Below, piece after piece: positions 9,537 through 17,521 of a DNA stretch of 64,000 bases. Position 1 is the first letter of the stretch. Every line of letters starts with the position of its first letter. This stretch comes from Hyphomicrobiales bacterium (GTDB lineage: Bacteria; Pseudomonadota; Alphaproteobacteria; Rhizobiales; Beijerinckiaceae), in the NCBI GenBank assembly GCA_028869185.1, contig JAGWTA010000010.1:25305-89304 (forward strand). The letters run 5' to 3'. The notes under the pieces were generated by a model that made no database searches, was not told where the DNA came from, and worked only from the letters and a program-made list of their open reading frames with translations. Position numbers and translations under genes: made by a program.

Positions 9537-10561
9537 GCGCAGACCGCATCGACCCCAAGCTCGGCCTTGCCGGCGTGTTGTTTCTGGCGACGGCTTTCTA
9601 TCTCGGCACGCTTGTCTCATCCGGCCCGCAGCCCGCAGCCACGACGCCGCCGGCGACGACCCATGGCGGCGCCGCCGCGAAAAAACTGGCGGAAGCTGCG
9701 GCGGCGCCGGCGCCGTCTGTCGCCGCGGTCGATGCGCGGCCCGTCTTCGTTCCGCTGCCGATGGACAAGGTTCCCGAAGATGAATTCGGCAAGATGGCGC
9801 GGCTCGGCGAGGCGATTTTCCACGATACGCGCGCCAACGCCGGCGCCTTCGTCGGCAATGATCTGCAATGCAGAAATTGCCACCTCGACGATGGCAGGCA
9901 CGCCAATTCCGCGCCGTTGTGGGCCGCCTATCTCGTCTATCCCGCCTATCGGAAAAAAGACCACGAAGTGAACACGTTCCAGTCGCGCATGCAGGGGTGC
10001 TTCCGCTATTCGATGAACGGCAAGGCGCCAGAACTTGGCGACAAGGTTCTCGTTGCGCTGGAGGCTTACGCCTATGCGATGGCCAAGGGCGGCCCGACGG
10101 GCGTCGCCGTCGCCGGACAAGGCTATCCCAGACTGGCGGAGCCTGCGACGCTCGACGCAGCCCATGGCAAAGCGGTGTTCGCGGAAAAATGCGCCGTCTG
10201 TCACGGCGCGGATGGCGCTGGCCAGAACGACGCGAGCGGCCAGACGACATTCCCGCCGCTGTGGGGCGCGCGCTCCTACAATTGGGGGGCAGGCATGGCC
10301 TCGATTTCCAACGCGGCCGCATTCGTCAAGGCCAACATGCCGCTGAGCCAGGCCGGTTCGCTCTCCGACAAGGACGCATGGGATGTCGCAGCCTTCATCG
10401 ACAGCCAGGAGCGGCCGCAGGATCCGCGCTTCAACGGATCGGTCGCCGAAACGCGCAAGGCGTTCCACGACTCGAAGATGGACATGTATGGGCAAACCGT
10501 CGACGGCGTGACGCTTGGGCAGAATGCGCCGCCAAGCGGCGCGACGCCAAAACAACAGTGA
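9533..10561 (+). CDS. tsdA: Thiosulfate dehydrogenase TsdA (diheme cytochrome c)
   Basis: Periplasmic diheme enzyme that oxidises two thiosulfates to tetrathionate, or the reverse. The 342-residue protein has an N-terminal hydrophobic segment (about 11-30), an Ala/Pro linker and two heme sites, CRNCH (113-117) and CAVCH (220-224). TsdA family marks are visible: the YPAYR segment, the GCF Cys156 matching the unusual Cys heme ligand of TsdA, SMNGK, PPLWGARSYNWGAGM and KANMP. It overlaps the upstream cytochrome gene by ATGA. The direction of reaction in vivo is unknown. Confidence 0.8.
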   Translation: MSADRIDPKLGLAGVLFLATAFYLGTLVSSGPQPAATTPPATTHGGAAAKKLAEAAAAPAPSVAAVDARPVFVPLPMDKVPEDEFGKMARLGEAIFHDTRANAGAFVGNDLQCRNCHLDDGRHANSAPLWAAYLVYPAYRKKDHEVNTFQSRMQGCFRYSMNGKAPELGDKVLVALEAYAYAMAKGGPTGVAVAGQGYPRLAEPATLDAAHGKAVFAEKCAVCHGADGAGQNDASGQTTFPPLWGARSYNWGAGMASISNAAAFVKANMPLSQAGSLSDKDAWDVAAFIDSQERPQDPRFNGSVAETRKAFHDSKMDMYGQTVDGVTLGQNAPPSGATPKQQ

Positions 10562-10580
10562 CCAAAGCCCTGCCCTGCGC

Positions 10581-11831
10581 GTGACATCGCCTGCGACAGA
10601 CAGCGCTCCGCCTTCGCCACTCTGGCGCCTTTGTGCGCCGGCGGGCGCCGCGCAGCTCTACGCCTGGGGCGTGATCTACTATCCCTTCACTCTTACGGGG
10701 CGTCTCATCGCGGCTGATGTCGGCGTGAGCGCGGAATGGGCTTTCGCCGGCTTCTCGCTGCTCCTGATCGTCAGCGCGATTTGCGCGCCTGCTGTCGGAC
10801 GCGCCATCGATGCGCGCGGCGGACGCGCCGTTCTGACGGCCGGCGCGCTTGTCGCCGCCGCCGCGCTGGTCTTCGCTTCGCAGGCGCGCGGGCCTGTTTC
10901 CTTTTTCCTGTCCTGCACGCTGCTCGGCGTCGCCGCAGCGATGACGCTCTACGAGGCTGGCTTTGCTGCGCTGGTGCAGATGGCGGGCGCGCGTGGACGG
11001 CGTGCGATCACCTACGTGACATTCATGGGCGGCTTCGCCTCCACCGTGTTCTGGCCGGTCACGAATATTCTTTGCGACAGCGTGGGATGGCGCACCGCCT
11101 ATCTCGTCTATGGCGTCGGCATGCTGCTCTTCTATCTTCCGATCCAGCGCGCGATCCTGCATCCGCAGGCCGTGCGCGAGGCCGCGCCGGAGGGAGCATT
11201 GGCGCTGCAGCCCGAACAGCCCCTGCAAGGGAGCGCACGGCGGCGCGCCTTCATCCTGCTCGCCGGCGCCATCGCCGCCCATCAACTCGTCATGGCCGGG
11301 CTGCTCGTGCATATCATCGCCGCCCTGCGCGATGCGGGCCTCGCCAATCCGCAGGCCGTGATGGTGGGCATGGCCTTTGGGCCGGCGCAGGTCGCCGGGC
11401 GTTTCGCTGAAATGCTGTGGGGCGCGCGTTTTCCCGCCGTGACGACAGGCCGCATCGCCACGGCGCTGATGCCGCCCGCGATGCTGCTGCTCGCCATTCA
11501 GCCTTTGACGCTCGGCGCAGCATTTGCTTTTGCGATCTGCTTTGGCGCATCGAACGGCCTGATGACGATTGCGCGCGGCTCGGTAACGCTCGATCTGTTC
11601 GGCCGCGCCAATTATGGCGCGATGCTCGGCCGCATCAGCGCGCCGAGCCTTGGGGCGCGGGCTGTCGGGCCGGTGGCGCTCGCCTATGGGCTCTCGCATC
11701 TCGGTTTGCGGGAAAGCGCGCTCGCCTGCGCGGCGATCGCCGCAATAGCCGTGGTTGCGATGGAAATCGTCGCCAGAATCGCGCATTCAGAAAGGCAAGG
11801 GAAAAGGGACAGCGGCGGCCCGGCGCTGTGA
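10581..11831 (+). CDS. MFS transporter of unknown substrate
   Basis: Major facilitator superfamily permease of about 416 residues with some twelve hydrophobic segments. A loop with DARGGR after TM2 resembles the MFS A-motif. The start is uncertain: GTG at 10581 leaves 19 bases after tsdA, whereas an ATG at 10515 would overlap tsdA by 47 bases and add a basic unrelated stretch. Same strand and close spacing suggest co-transcription with tsdBA, so a sulfur-compound or organic anion substrate is conceivable but unproven. Confidence 0.75.
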   Translation: MTSPATDSAPPSPLWRLCAPAGAAQLYAWGVIYYPFTLTGRLIAADVGVSAEWAFAGFSLLLIVSAICAPAVGRAIDARGGRAVLTAGALVAAAALVFASQARGPVSFFLSCTLLGVAAAMTLYEAGFAALVQMAGARGRRAITYVTFMGGFASTVFWPVTNILCDSVGWRTAYLVYGVGMLLFYLPIQRAILHPQAVREAAPEGALALQPEQPLQGSARRRAFILLAGAIAAHQLVMAGLLVHIIAALRDAGLANPQAVMVGMAFGPAQVAGRFAEMLWGARFPAVTTGRIATALMPPAMLLLAIQPLTLGAAFAFAICFGASNGLMTIARGSVTLDLFGRANYGAMLGRISAPSLGARAVGPVALAYGLSHLGLRESALACAAIAAIAVVAMEIVARIAHSERQGKRDSGGPAL

Positions 11832-11970
11832 ACAGCGGGAACAGCGCCCGCCCCTGCCCGCCCGCCCGCAAACGATTTGCTGACAAGCGCGCGCGAGCCT
11901 GCCACAAAGCCGCCGCCGGTTGGGTGTTGCATTCCGTGTTCCGGCGATTCCCGACACGAGATTTGCATCC

Positions 11971-13467
11971 ATGGCCGCCGTCGAACAACTTGCAGACCGC
12001 CGTTACGCCGTCGCCCAGCCGGAAGCATCCTTCCGCGCGCCGCCGCAGAATATCGAGGTTGAACAGGCGCTGCTCGGCGCCATTCTGGTCAACAACGAGG
12101 CCTTCGATCGCGTTTCGGACTTTCTCAAGCCGGAGCATTTTTCCGAAGAACTGCACCGGCGCATCTATGAGGCGCTGTCGCAATTCATTCGCGCCGGCAA
12201 GGTGGCGACGCCGCTCACCCTGAAAACCTATCTGGGCGATGCCGATCTCGGCGGCGTAACGACCGGACAATATGTTGCGCGCCTCGCGGCGGAAGCCACA
12301 ACCATCATCAACGCCTATGATTACGGGCGAATGATCTACGACCTCGCCGTGCGGCGCGATCTCATCGTGATCGGCGGCGAGATCGTGAATGCGGCCTATG
12401 ACGCGCCCATCGACGCGACGCCGCAGACGCAGATCGAGGAAGCCGAGCGCAAGCTCTATTCGATCGCGGAGACTGGCCGGTTCGACGGTGGTTTCCAGCG
12501 TTTTTCCGACGCGATCACGACAGCGCTCGACATGGCCGCACAGGCTTATCAGCGCGACGGCCATCTGTCGGGCCTCGCCACCGGCCTCGTCGATCTCGAC
12601 AACAAGATGGGCGGGCTGCAATCGTCGGATCTGATCGTGCTCGCGGGCCGCCCCGGCATGGGCAAGACGGCGCTCGCCACGAACATCGCCTTCAACGTCG
12701 CAAAAGCCTATCGCTCGGAGACACAGGCGGACGGGCGCGAGAAGGCCATCGACGGCGGCGTTGTGGGTTTCTTCTCGCTCGAAATGTCGGCAGAACAGCT
12801 CGCCACCCGCATCATCGCCGAACAATCGGGCGTCGCCTCCTACAAAATCCGGCGCGGCTCGATCAACGAGCGCGATTTTCAGGAGATTACAGACGCTGCG
12901 CGCGAGATGAACCGCATTCCGCTCTATATCGATCAGACCGGCGGCATTTCCATCGCGCAGCTGACGGCGCGCGCACGGCGCCTGAAACGCCAGCGCGGGC
13001 TCGACCTGCTGATCGTGGACTATATCCAGCTTCTCTCCGGCTCGAAGACGAAGGGCGACAATCGCGTGCAGGAGGTGACGGAGATCACCACGGGCCTCAA
13101 GGCGCTCGCCAAGGAGCTGAACGTGCCGATTGTCGCGTTGTCGCAGCTTTCGCGTCAGGTGGAATCGCGCGACGACAAGCGTCCGCAGCTTTCGGACCTG
13201 CGCGAATCCGGCTCGATCGAGCAGGACGCGGACGTGGTGATGTTCGTCTATCGCGAGGAATATTATCTGAAGATGAAAGAGCCGCGCGAGGGCACCGAAG
13301 AGCACATCAAGTGGATGAACGAGATGGAAGCCGCGCACGGGCGCGCCGAGGTCATCATCGGCAAGCAGCGCCACGGCCCCACGGGCACGGTCGCGCTCGC
13401 CTTCGAGGACGAAATCACGCGCTTCTCGAATTTGGCCGAGACGGATAACCTGCCGGCGCAGATGTGA
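11971..13467 (+). CDS. dnaB: Replicative DNA helicase DnaB
   Basis: Hexameric ATPase unwinding DNA at the replication fork, 498 residues. The N-terminal domain begins with APPQNIEVEQALLGAILVNN. The RecA-like domain has Walker A GRPGMGKTA (about 230), FFSLEMSAEQLATR, the Walker B DYIQLLSG and the SQLSRQVESRDDKRPQLSDL motif. The start MAAVEQ at 11971 is preferred over ATG 11920, whose extra residues are not family-like. No intein or insertion is visible. It is normally adjacent to rplI in this lineage; here the tsdBA-MFS genes lie between them. Confidence 0.97.
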   Translation: MAAVEQLADRRYAVAQPEASFRAPPQNIEVEQALLGAILVNNEAFDRVSDFLKPEHFSEELHRRIYEALSQFIRAGKVATPLTLKTYLGDADLGGVTTGQYVARLAAEATTIINAYDYGRMIYDLAVRRDLIVIGGEIVNAAYDAPIDATPQTQIEEAERKLYSIAETGRFDGGFQRFSDAITTALDMAAQAYQRDGHLSGLATGLVDLDNKMGGLQSSDLIVLAGRPGMGKTALATNIAFNVAKAYRSETQADGREKAIDGGVVGFFSLEMSAEQLATRIIAEQSGVASYKIRRGSINERDFQEITDAAREMNRIPLYIDQTGGISIAQLTARARRLKRQRGLDLLIVDYIQLLSGSKTKGDNRVQEVTEITTGLKALAKELNVPIVALSQLSRQVESRDDKRPQLSDLRESGSIEQDADVVMFVYREEYYLKMKEPREGTEEHIKWMNEMEAAHGRAEVIIGKQRHGPTGTVALAFEDEITRFSNLAETDNLPAQM

Positions 13468-13500
13468 TTGAGCGTTTATAAATTGTTAACTTTCCGCCCT

Positions 13501-13617
13501 CATTGCGAGCGCAGCGAAGCCATCCATCCGGCGGGCGTTGCAGAACGGCGCATTTGCCGCCGCGGCGGAAAAACGCGGGTGTGGGTTGCTTCGTCGCCTT
13601 CGGCTCCTCGCAATGGC
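13501..13617. repeat. Imperfect palindromic intergenic repeat between dnaB and alr
   Basis: The left arm (13501-13530) reads CATTGCGAGCGCAGCGAAGC and the right arm (13584-13615) is its approximate reverse complement, ending CGGCTCCTCGCAATG. This matches the CATTGCGAG...GAAGC type of dispersed palindromic element found between genes in many alphaproteobacteria. A spacer of about 50 bases separates the arms. It could form a long hairpin in dnaB mRNA. I see no second copy in this window. Confidence 0.6.
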
Positions 13618-13640
13618 GGGCCTCGTTTCGGACGCATCAT

Positions 13641-14726
13641 TTGAGTCAGGATTCCTCCGCCGCCGCCACGCTGACCATCGACCGCGACGCGTTGCGCGCC
13701 AACTGGCGGCTGCTGGCCGAGCGTTGCGCGCCCGCCGAATGCGCGGGCGTCGTCAAGGCGGACGGCTATGGCATCGGCGCGACACTCGCCGGCAAGGCTC
13801 TGGCGGCAGAGGGATGCCGCACCTTCTTCGTGGCTCGGCTGTCCGAGGGCGAGGCGCTGCGCGCCGCGCTGCCGGAGGCGACGATCTACGTGCTCGACGG
13901 GTTGCTTCCAGGCAGCGCGCCCGCCCTGCGCGCGGCGGGTCTGCGGCCCGCGCTCGGCTCGTTCGAGGAGATCGCCGAATGGCGCTCCGCCGGCGGCGGT
14001 CCGGCGGCGCTGCATGTCGACACCGGCATGAACCGGCTTGGCATGACGCCTGCGGATGCAGCTGCGGGACTGAAGGCGCTGGGAGCAGGCTGCACGCTGC
14101 TGATGAGCCATTTCGCGTCGTCGGAAAACACCGCCAGTCCCGACAATGAGATTCAGATTCAAGCGTTTAACGCAATTGCCGCATTGAATCCGAATATCCC
14201 CGCATCGCTTTGCAACTCTTCGGGAATTTTCCTTCCGCAGCGTCCGCTGCACGCGCTTGCGAGACCTGGTTATGCGCTCTACGGCGGCAATCCGACTCCG
14301 GGCGCGCCCAATCCGATGCGCGCGGTCATCGCGCTCGAGGCGCCGATTGCGCAAGTGCGGCGCGTGCCCGCTGGCGCGCGCGTCGGCTACAATGGGCAAT
14401 GGACGGCGCGCCGTCCGACAACGCTTGCGATCATTCCTGTGGGCTATGCGGACGGCATTCCGCGCGGCGCCATGGGCGCGCACGAGAAGGCTGGCGCGCC
14501 CGTCGCCATAGCAGGCGCGCGCTGCGCGATCGCAGGGCGCGTGTCGATGGACCTCATCGCCATCGACGCCACCGACGCCCCGCCCGCCGCCGTGCGGCGT
14601 GGCGCCCCTGTGGAGCTCATCGGCCCGCATGTGACGCTGGACGCATTCGCCGAAGGCGCCGGGACGATCGGCTACGAAATCCTCACCAATCTTGGCCGCC
14701 GCTATCGCCGGCGCGTCGCGGGATAA
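13641..14726 (+). CDS. alr: Alanine racemase
   Basis: PLP-dependent interconversion of L- and D-alanine for peptidoglycan. The 361-residue product has the PLP-lysine motif AGVVKADGYGIGA, HVDTGMNRLGM, a VGYNGQW segment with the catalytic Tyr region, PVGYADGIPR and GRVSMDLIAIDAT. No ATG lies near the family N-terminus; TTG at 13641 gives LSQDSSAAATLTIDRDALRANW, aligning with other Alr proteins. GTG at 13581 lies inside the palindromic repeat and is less likely. The start is therefore tentative. Confidence 0.92.
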   Translation: MSQDSSAAATLTIDRDALRANWRLLAERCAPAECAGVVKADGYGIGATLAGKALAAEGCRTFFVARLSEGEALRAALPEATIYVLDGLLPGSAPALRAAGLRPALGSFEEIAEWRSAGGGPAALHVDTGMNRLGMTPADAAAGLKALGAGCTLLMSHFASSENTASPDNEIQIQAFNAIAALNPNIPASLCNSSGIFLPQRPLHALARPGYALYGGNPTPGAPNPMRAVIALEAPIAQVRRVPAGARVGYNGQWTARRPTTLAIIPVGYADGIPRGAMGAHEKAGAPVAIAGARCAIAGRVSMDLIAIDATDAPPAAVRRGAPVELIGPHVTLDAFAEGAGTIGYEILTNLGRRYRRRVAG

Positions 14727-14886
14727 CGGCGCCGGCCGCGCGGTGGGCGGTCGCCATTGGTCAGATATTTGCGGCTACATTCGCAACTATTTGAGTTTTT
14801 TTAAACTTTCCCTACGAAACTTCGCTTCTATTGAAGCGCTTTTGCGGGCGCAACGCTCTCGTTTTATTCGTTTTTTGGAGAAGTTG

Positions 14887-16257
14887 ATGCTCAAGCCCCG
14901 CCTCCGTCATGGCATGTCTCTCATGCGCGACACGAACGCGAGCGCGGCGGTTATTTTCGCTCTGTCCCTCGTCCCTTTGATCGGCGGCGCCAGCGTTGCT
15001 GTGGACTATGCGCAATTCGTGCGAACGCGCACGGCGTTGCAACAGGCTGTCGATTCCGCCGCGCTGAGCGGCGTCAAGACGGCCGCCATGTCCAATCCTC
15101 CGGCGATCCGGGCTGCGGCGCAGACGATTGTGAACGCACAATTCAACCGGCCGGAACTGACCACCGTCTCCGTCGACGCATCTTACGACAAGGCCAGCCA
15201 GACGCTCTCGGTTTCCGGCGCCGGCGCGTGGAGCACATCCATGACGCGCGCCCTGGGCCTGTCCGCTTTTCCGGTCTCCGTCACGGCCAAGGCAGCTTTC
15301 TCCACCGGAAGCCTGCAGCTGGCGCTCGTGCTCGACAATACGGGTTCGATGAACAGCGCCGGGAAAATCGGCGCGCTGAAAGGCGCCACGCATAATCTGA
15401 TCGCGCAACTCAAATCGCTTCCCGGCGACATCAAGGTTTCGATTGTCCCTTTCGACACGCATGTCAATGTCGGCGCAAGCGCGGCGAGCCAGCCATGGAT
15501 GGACTGGTCCTATTTCAGCGCGACCGATCCTTTCGCGGCCGCTGGCGACCCCCAGACCACGGCGACCAGCGGCTGCACCGCGAGCGGCGTCGCAAACGCC
15601 ACGGGCGGCGCCAATTCCTGCACCGATCACGACCATTGCGACGATGCCAAGGCGCCCGCCGACAATGGCGCCGGCAAGTGCGTGGCGCCGGTTGCCGCCT
15701 CCGCGCCTGCGAACTGGACCGGTTGCGTCATCGATCGCGATCAGCCTTACGACGTGCAGAACACCCTGCCGTCATCCGATCCGGCGACGTGGTATCCCGG
15801 CGTGAACTGCAATCTGGCGACGCTCTTGCCATTGACGAACGACTGGGTGTCGCTCGATGCAAAAGTCGACCAGATGCAGGCGGCCGGCATGACCGATCTC
15901 ACGATCGGTCTGGCCTGGGGCTGGAACATGCTGACGCCCAACGCGCCCCTTTCCACGGCGACGGCGGGGCCCGGCGCCAATCGCATTCTCGTGTTCCTGA
16001 CCGATGGCGTGAATACGAAAAATGCCTGGAGCTCAAACGCCGCGCAGATCGACGCGCGCACGAGCGCCATTTGCTCCAACATCAAGAAGGATGGCGTGAC
16101 GATCTATACGATCCGCGTCATCGACGGCAATGCGGCGCTGCTTCAAGCCTGCGCGTCCGATCCTGCGAAATATTTCGATGTGAGCGCTGCGGGGCAATTG
16201 CAGGCGACATTCAAAACGTTGCTGCAGCAATTTTCGAGCGTGAAGCTCGTGCGCTGA
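14887..16257 (+). CDS. TadE/TadG-like protein with von Willebrand A domain
   Basis: Predicted secreted or membrane-anchored pilus-assembly-type protein of 456 residues. One hydrophobic segment (about 19-40, AAVIFALSLVPLIGGASVAVD) is the TadG-like N-terminal helix. A VWA domain begins near 135 with the MIDAS motif DNTGSMNSAG and ends with the FLTDGVNT strand. A Cys/Asp/Asn-rich insert (about 215-270, including TDHDHCDDAK) separates the MIDAS strand from the rest. GGAGAAG upstream fixes the ATG at 14887. No other tad genes are near, so it is a solitary member. Confidence 0.8.
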   Translation: MLKPRLRHGMSLMRDTNASAAVIFALSLVPLIGGASVAVDYAQFVRTRTALQQAVDSAALSGVKTAAMSNPPAIRAAAQTIVNAQFNRPELTTVSVDASYDKASQTLSVSGAGAWSTSMTRALGLSAFPVSVTAKAAFSTGSLQLALVLDNTGSMNSAGKIGALKGATHNLIAQLKSLPGDIKVSIVPFDTHVNVGASAASQPWMDWSYFSATDPFAAAGDPQTTATSGCTASGVANATGGANSCTDHDHCDDAKAPADNGAGKCVAPVAASAPANWTGCVIDRDQPYDVQNTLPSSDPATWYPGVNCNLATLLPLTNDWVSLDAKVDQMQAAGMTDLTIGLAWGWNMLTPNAPLSTATAGPGANRILVFLTDGVNTKNAWSSNAAQIDARTSAICSNIKKDGVTIYTIRVIDGNAALLQACASDPAKYFDVSAAGQLQATFKTLLQQFSSVKLVR

Positions 16258-16276
16258 TCCGGCGCACGAGCCTTTT
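16245..16276 (+). terminator. Intrinsic terminator overlapping the VWA gene stop
   Basis: Perfect 10-bp stem GCTCGTGCGC / GCGCACGAGC with a 7-base loop that contains the TGA stop codon, followed by CTTTT. It lies between convergent genes and should end the TadG-like transcript. Confidence 0.75.
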
Positions 16277-16279
16277 CCG

Positions 16280-17521
16280 CTATTCCTTCGACTGAACGGT
16301 CTGAAGGAAAGCGAAGATCTTTTCGAACTGGTCGTCCGTGAAGACGTCCTTCCAGGACGGCATCCCCTTCGAAGGGCGGCCTTCATGGACGGTTTTCCAG
16401 AAAACATTGCGCATGTCGGCGTCGTAACGGATCGTCAGGCGGCGCAAATCGATCTTCTTTTCGCTCTGCACGGCGTCGGGCCCGTGGCAATGCGAACAGG
16501 TTCCGTTGAAGATCTCCTTGCCCTCGGCGATCACCTTTTCATCCGGCGCGGCCGGGGCTGCAGCAGCCGCGGCGCCCGGCGCGGGTTGGGCGGCCTGCGC
16601 AATCTGCGCAGCGGCGGGCGGCTGGTTCATGCGCGCGGCGGCTGCGAAGCCGCTCGCATCGGCGGCGGCGACGCGCGTTGCGCTTTCGCGCGCATTGACG
16701 CGGATCGCCTGAGCCGGCGGCGCGCCGTATTTCTGGAGCAGCGCGGCGACAGGCTCTTTCAAGCCCGGCAGCACGGCGTCGACCTGATCGCGCAACGCCG
16801 TATTCTGTTTGGCGAAACCGATCGATGTCGGCCACGAAAGGCCCTGCCCGTCCACCGGGAACAACTGGAATCTGCCGCTATAGACCGTCTGGTTGAGATA
16901 ACCGGCGCTCGGCCCCCACAAAAAAGCGGCGTCCGCCTTGCCGTCGGCAAGGCGCGCCATGCCCTCTTCAGGCGAAAGAACGGTGACGCCTTCCATATCG
17001 GCGCGCGCGGCGACGATGCCTTGCGGGCCGGTGGAGAATTGCACCGCGACCTTGTCGCCCTTGAGATCGTCGACAGCCGCGAATTTCTTGCCTTGCGGCA
17101 ATACGACGACGTAACCCGAACGATAGAGTGGTTGCGAGAAGATGACGCGCGGCCCCATGAAGTCGCTGTCCTGCGGCAGACCGATCGTCATGTCGCACTG
17201 GTTCGACAGCATGGTCACGCGCACGGCGCGCTTGCCGAAATCCGTCCGGTACCAGACGTAGGATACCGGACGATGCAACGCATCGGCGACAAGACGGCCG
17301 ATTTCGACATTGAGGCCCGGCCTGGCCGGGTCGTCGCTGGAAAACGGCAGGTTCGAAGGATCGGCGCAAATGCGCAGAGCGTCCGTCTTGCCGACAGTCT
17401 TGCCGTCGGTTTTCGGCGCATCCTGGGCGGCCGCAGCCGCACAGGAGAGAGCCAGGATGAGAGAGGCGGACGACGCCCGCCGGAGGATATGACGCATCGT
17501 CGTCCGCCTTTCCTTTTTCAT
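16280..17521 (-). CDS. MxaJ/XoxJ-like binding protein fused to cytochrome c
   Basis: Periplasmic two-domain protein of 413 residues. After a signal peptide (hydrophobic RRASSASLILALSCAAAAAQ) comes a family-3 solute-binding-like domain (about 45-270) of the quinoprotein-dehydrogenase-associated XoxJ/MxaJ type (RICADPSNLPFS near its start). An Ala/Pro linker (about 290-325) joins a C-terminal monoheme cytochrome c (about 328-413) with CSHCH and a likely Met ligand in GMPSW. It probably serves the upstream PQQ dehydrogenase as accessory and electron acceptor. The ATG at 17521 overlaps the dehydrogenase stop (TGATG); an alternative ATG at 17497 would give 405 residues. Confidence 0.8.
   Translation of the reverse strand: MKKERRTTMRHILRRASSASLILALSCAAAAAQDAPKTDGKTVGKTDALRICADPSNLPFSSDDPARPGLNVEIGRLVADALHRPVSYVWYRTDFGKRAVRVTMLSNQCDMTIGLPQDSDFMGPRVIFSQPLYRSGYVVVLPQGKKFAAVDDLKGDKVAVQFSTGPQGIVAARADMEGVTVLSPEEGMARLADGKADAAFLWGPSAGYLNQTVYSGRFQLFPVDGQGLSWPTSIGFAKQNTALRDQVDAVLPGLKEPVAALLQKYGAPPAQAIRVNARESATRVAAADASGFAAAARMNQPPAAAQIAQAAQPAPGAAAAAAPAAPDEKVIAEGKEIFNGTCSHCHGPDAVQSEKKIDLRRLTIRYDADMRNVFWKTVHEGRPSKGMPSWKDVFTDDQFEKIFAFLQTVQSKE

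Noticed and set aside
8109..10322. 737-residue reading frame on the minus strand
   Set aside because: It is antisense to rplI, tsdB and tsdA, has Arg/Pro-rich composition typical of a GC-rich shadow frame, and shows no family resemblance.
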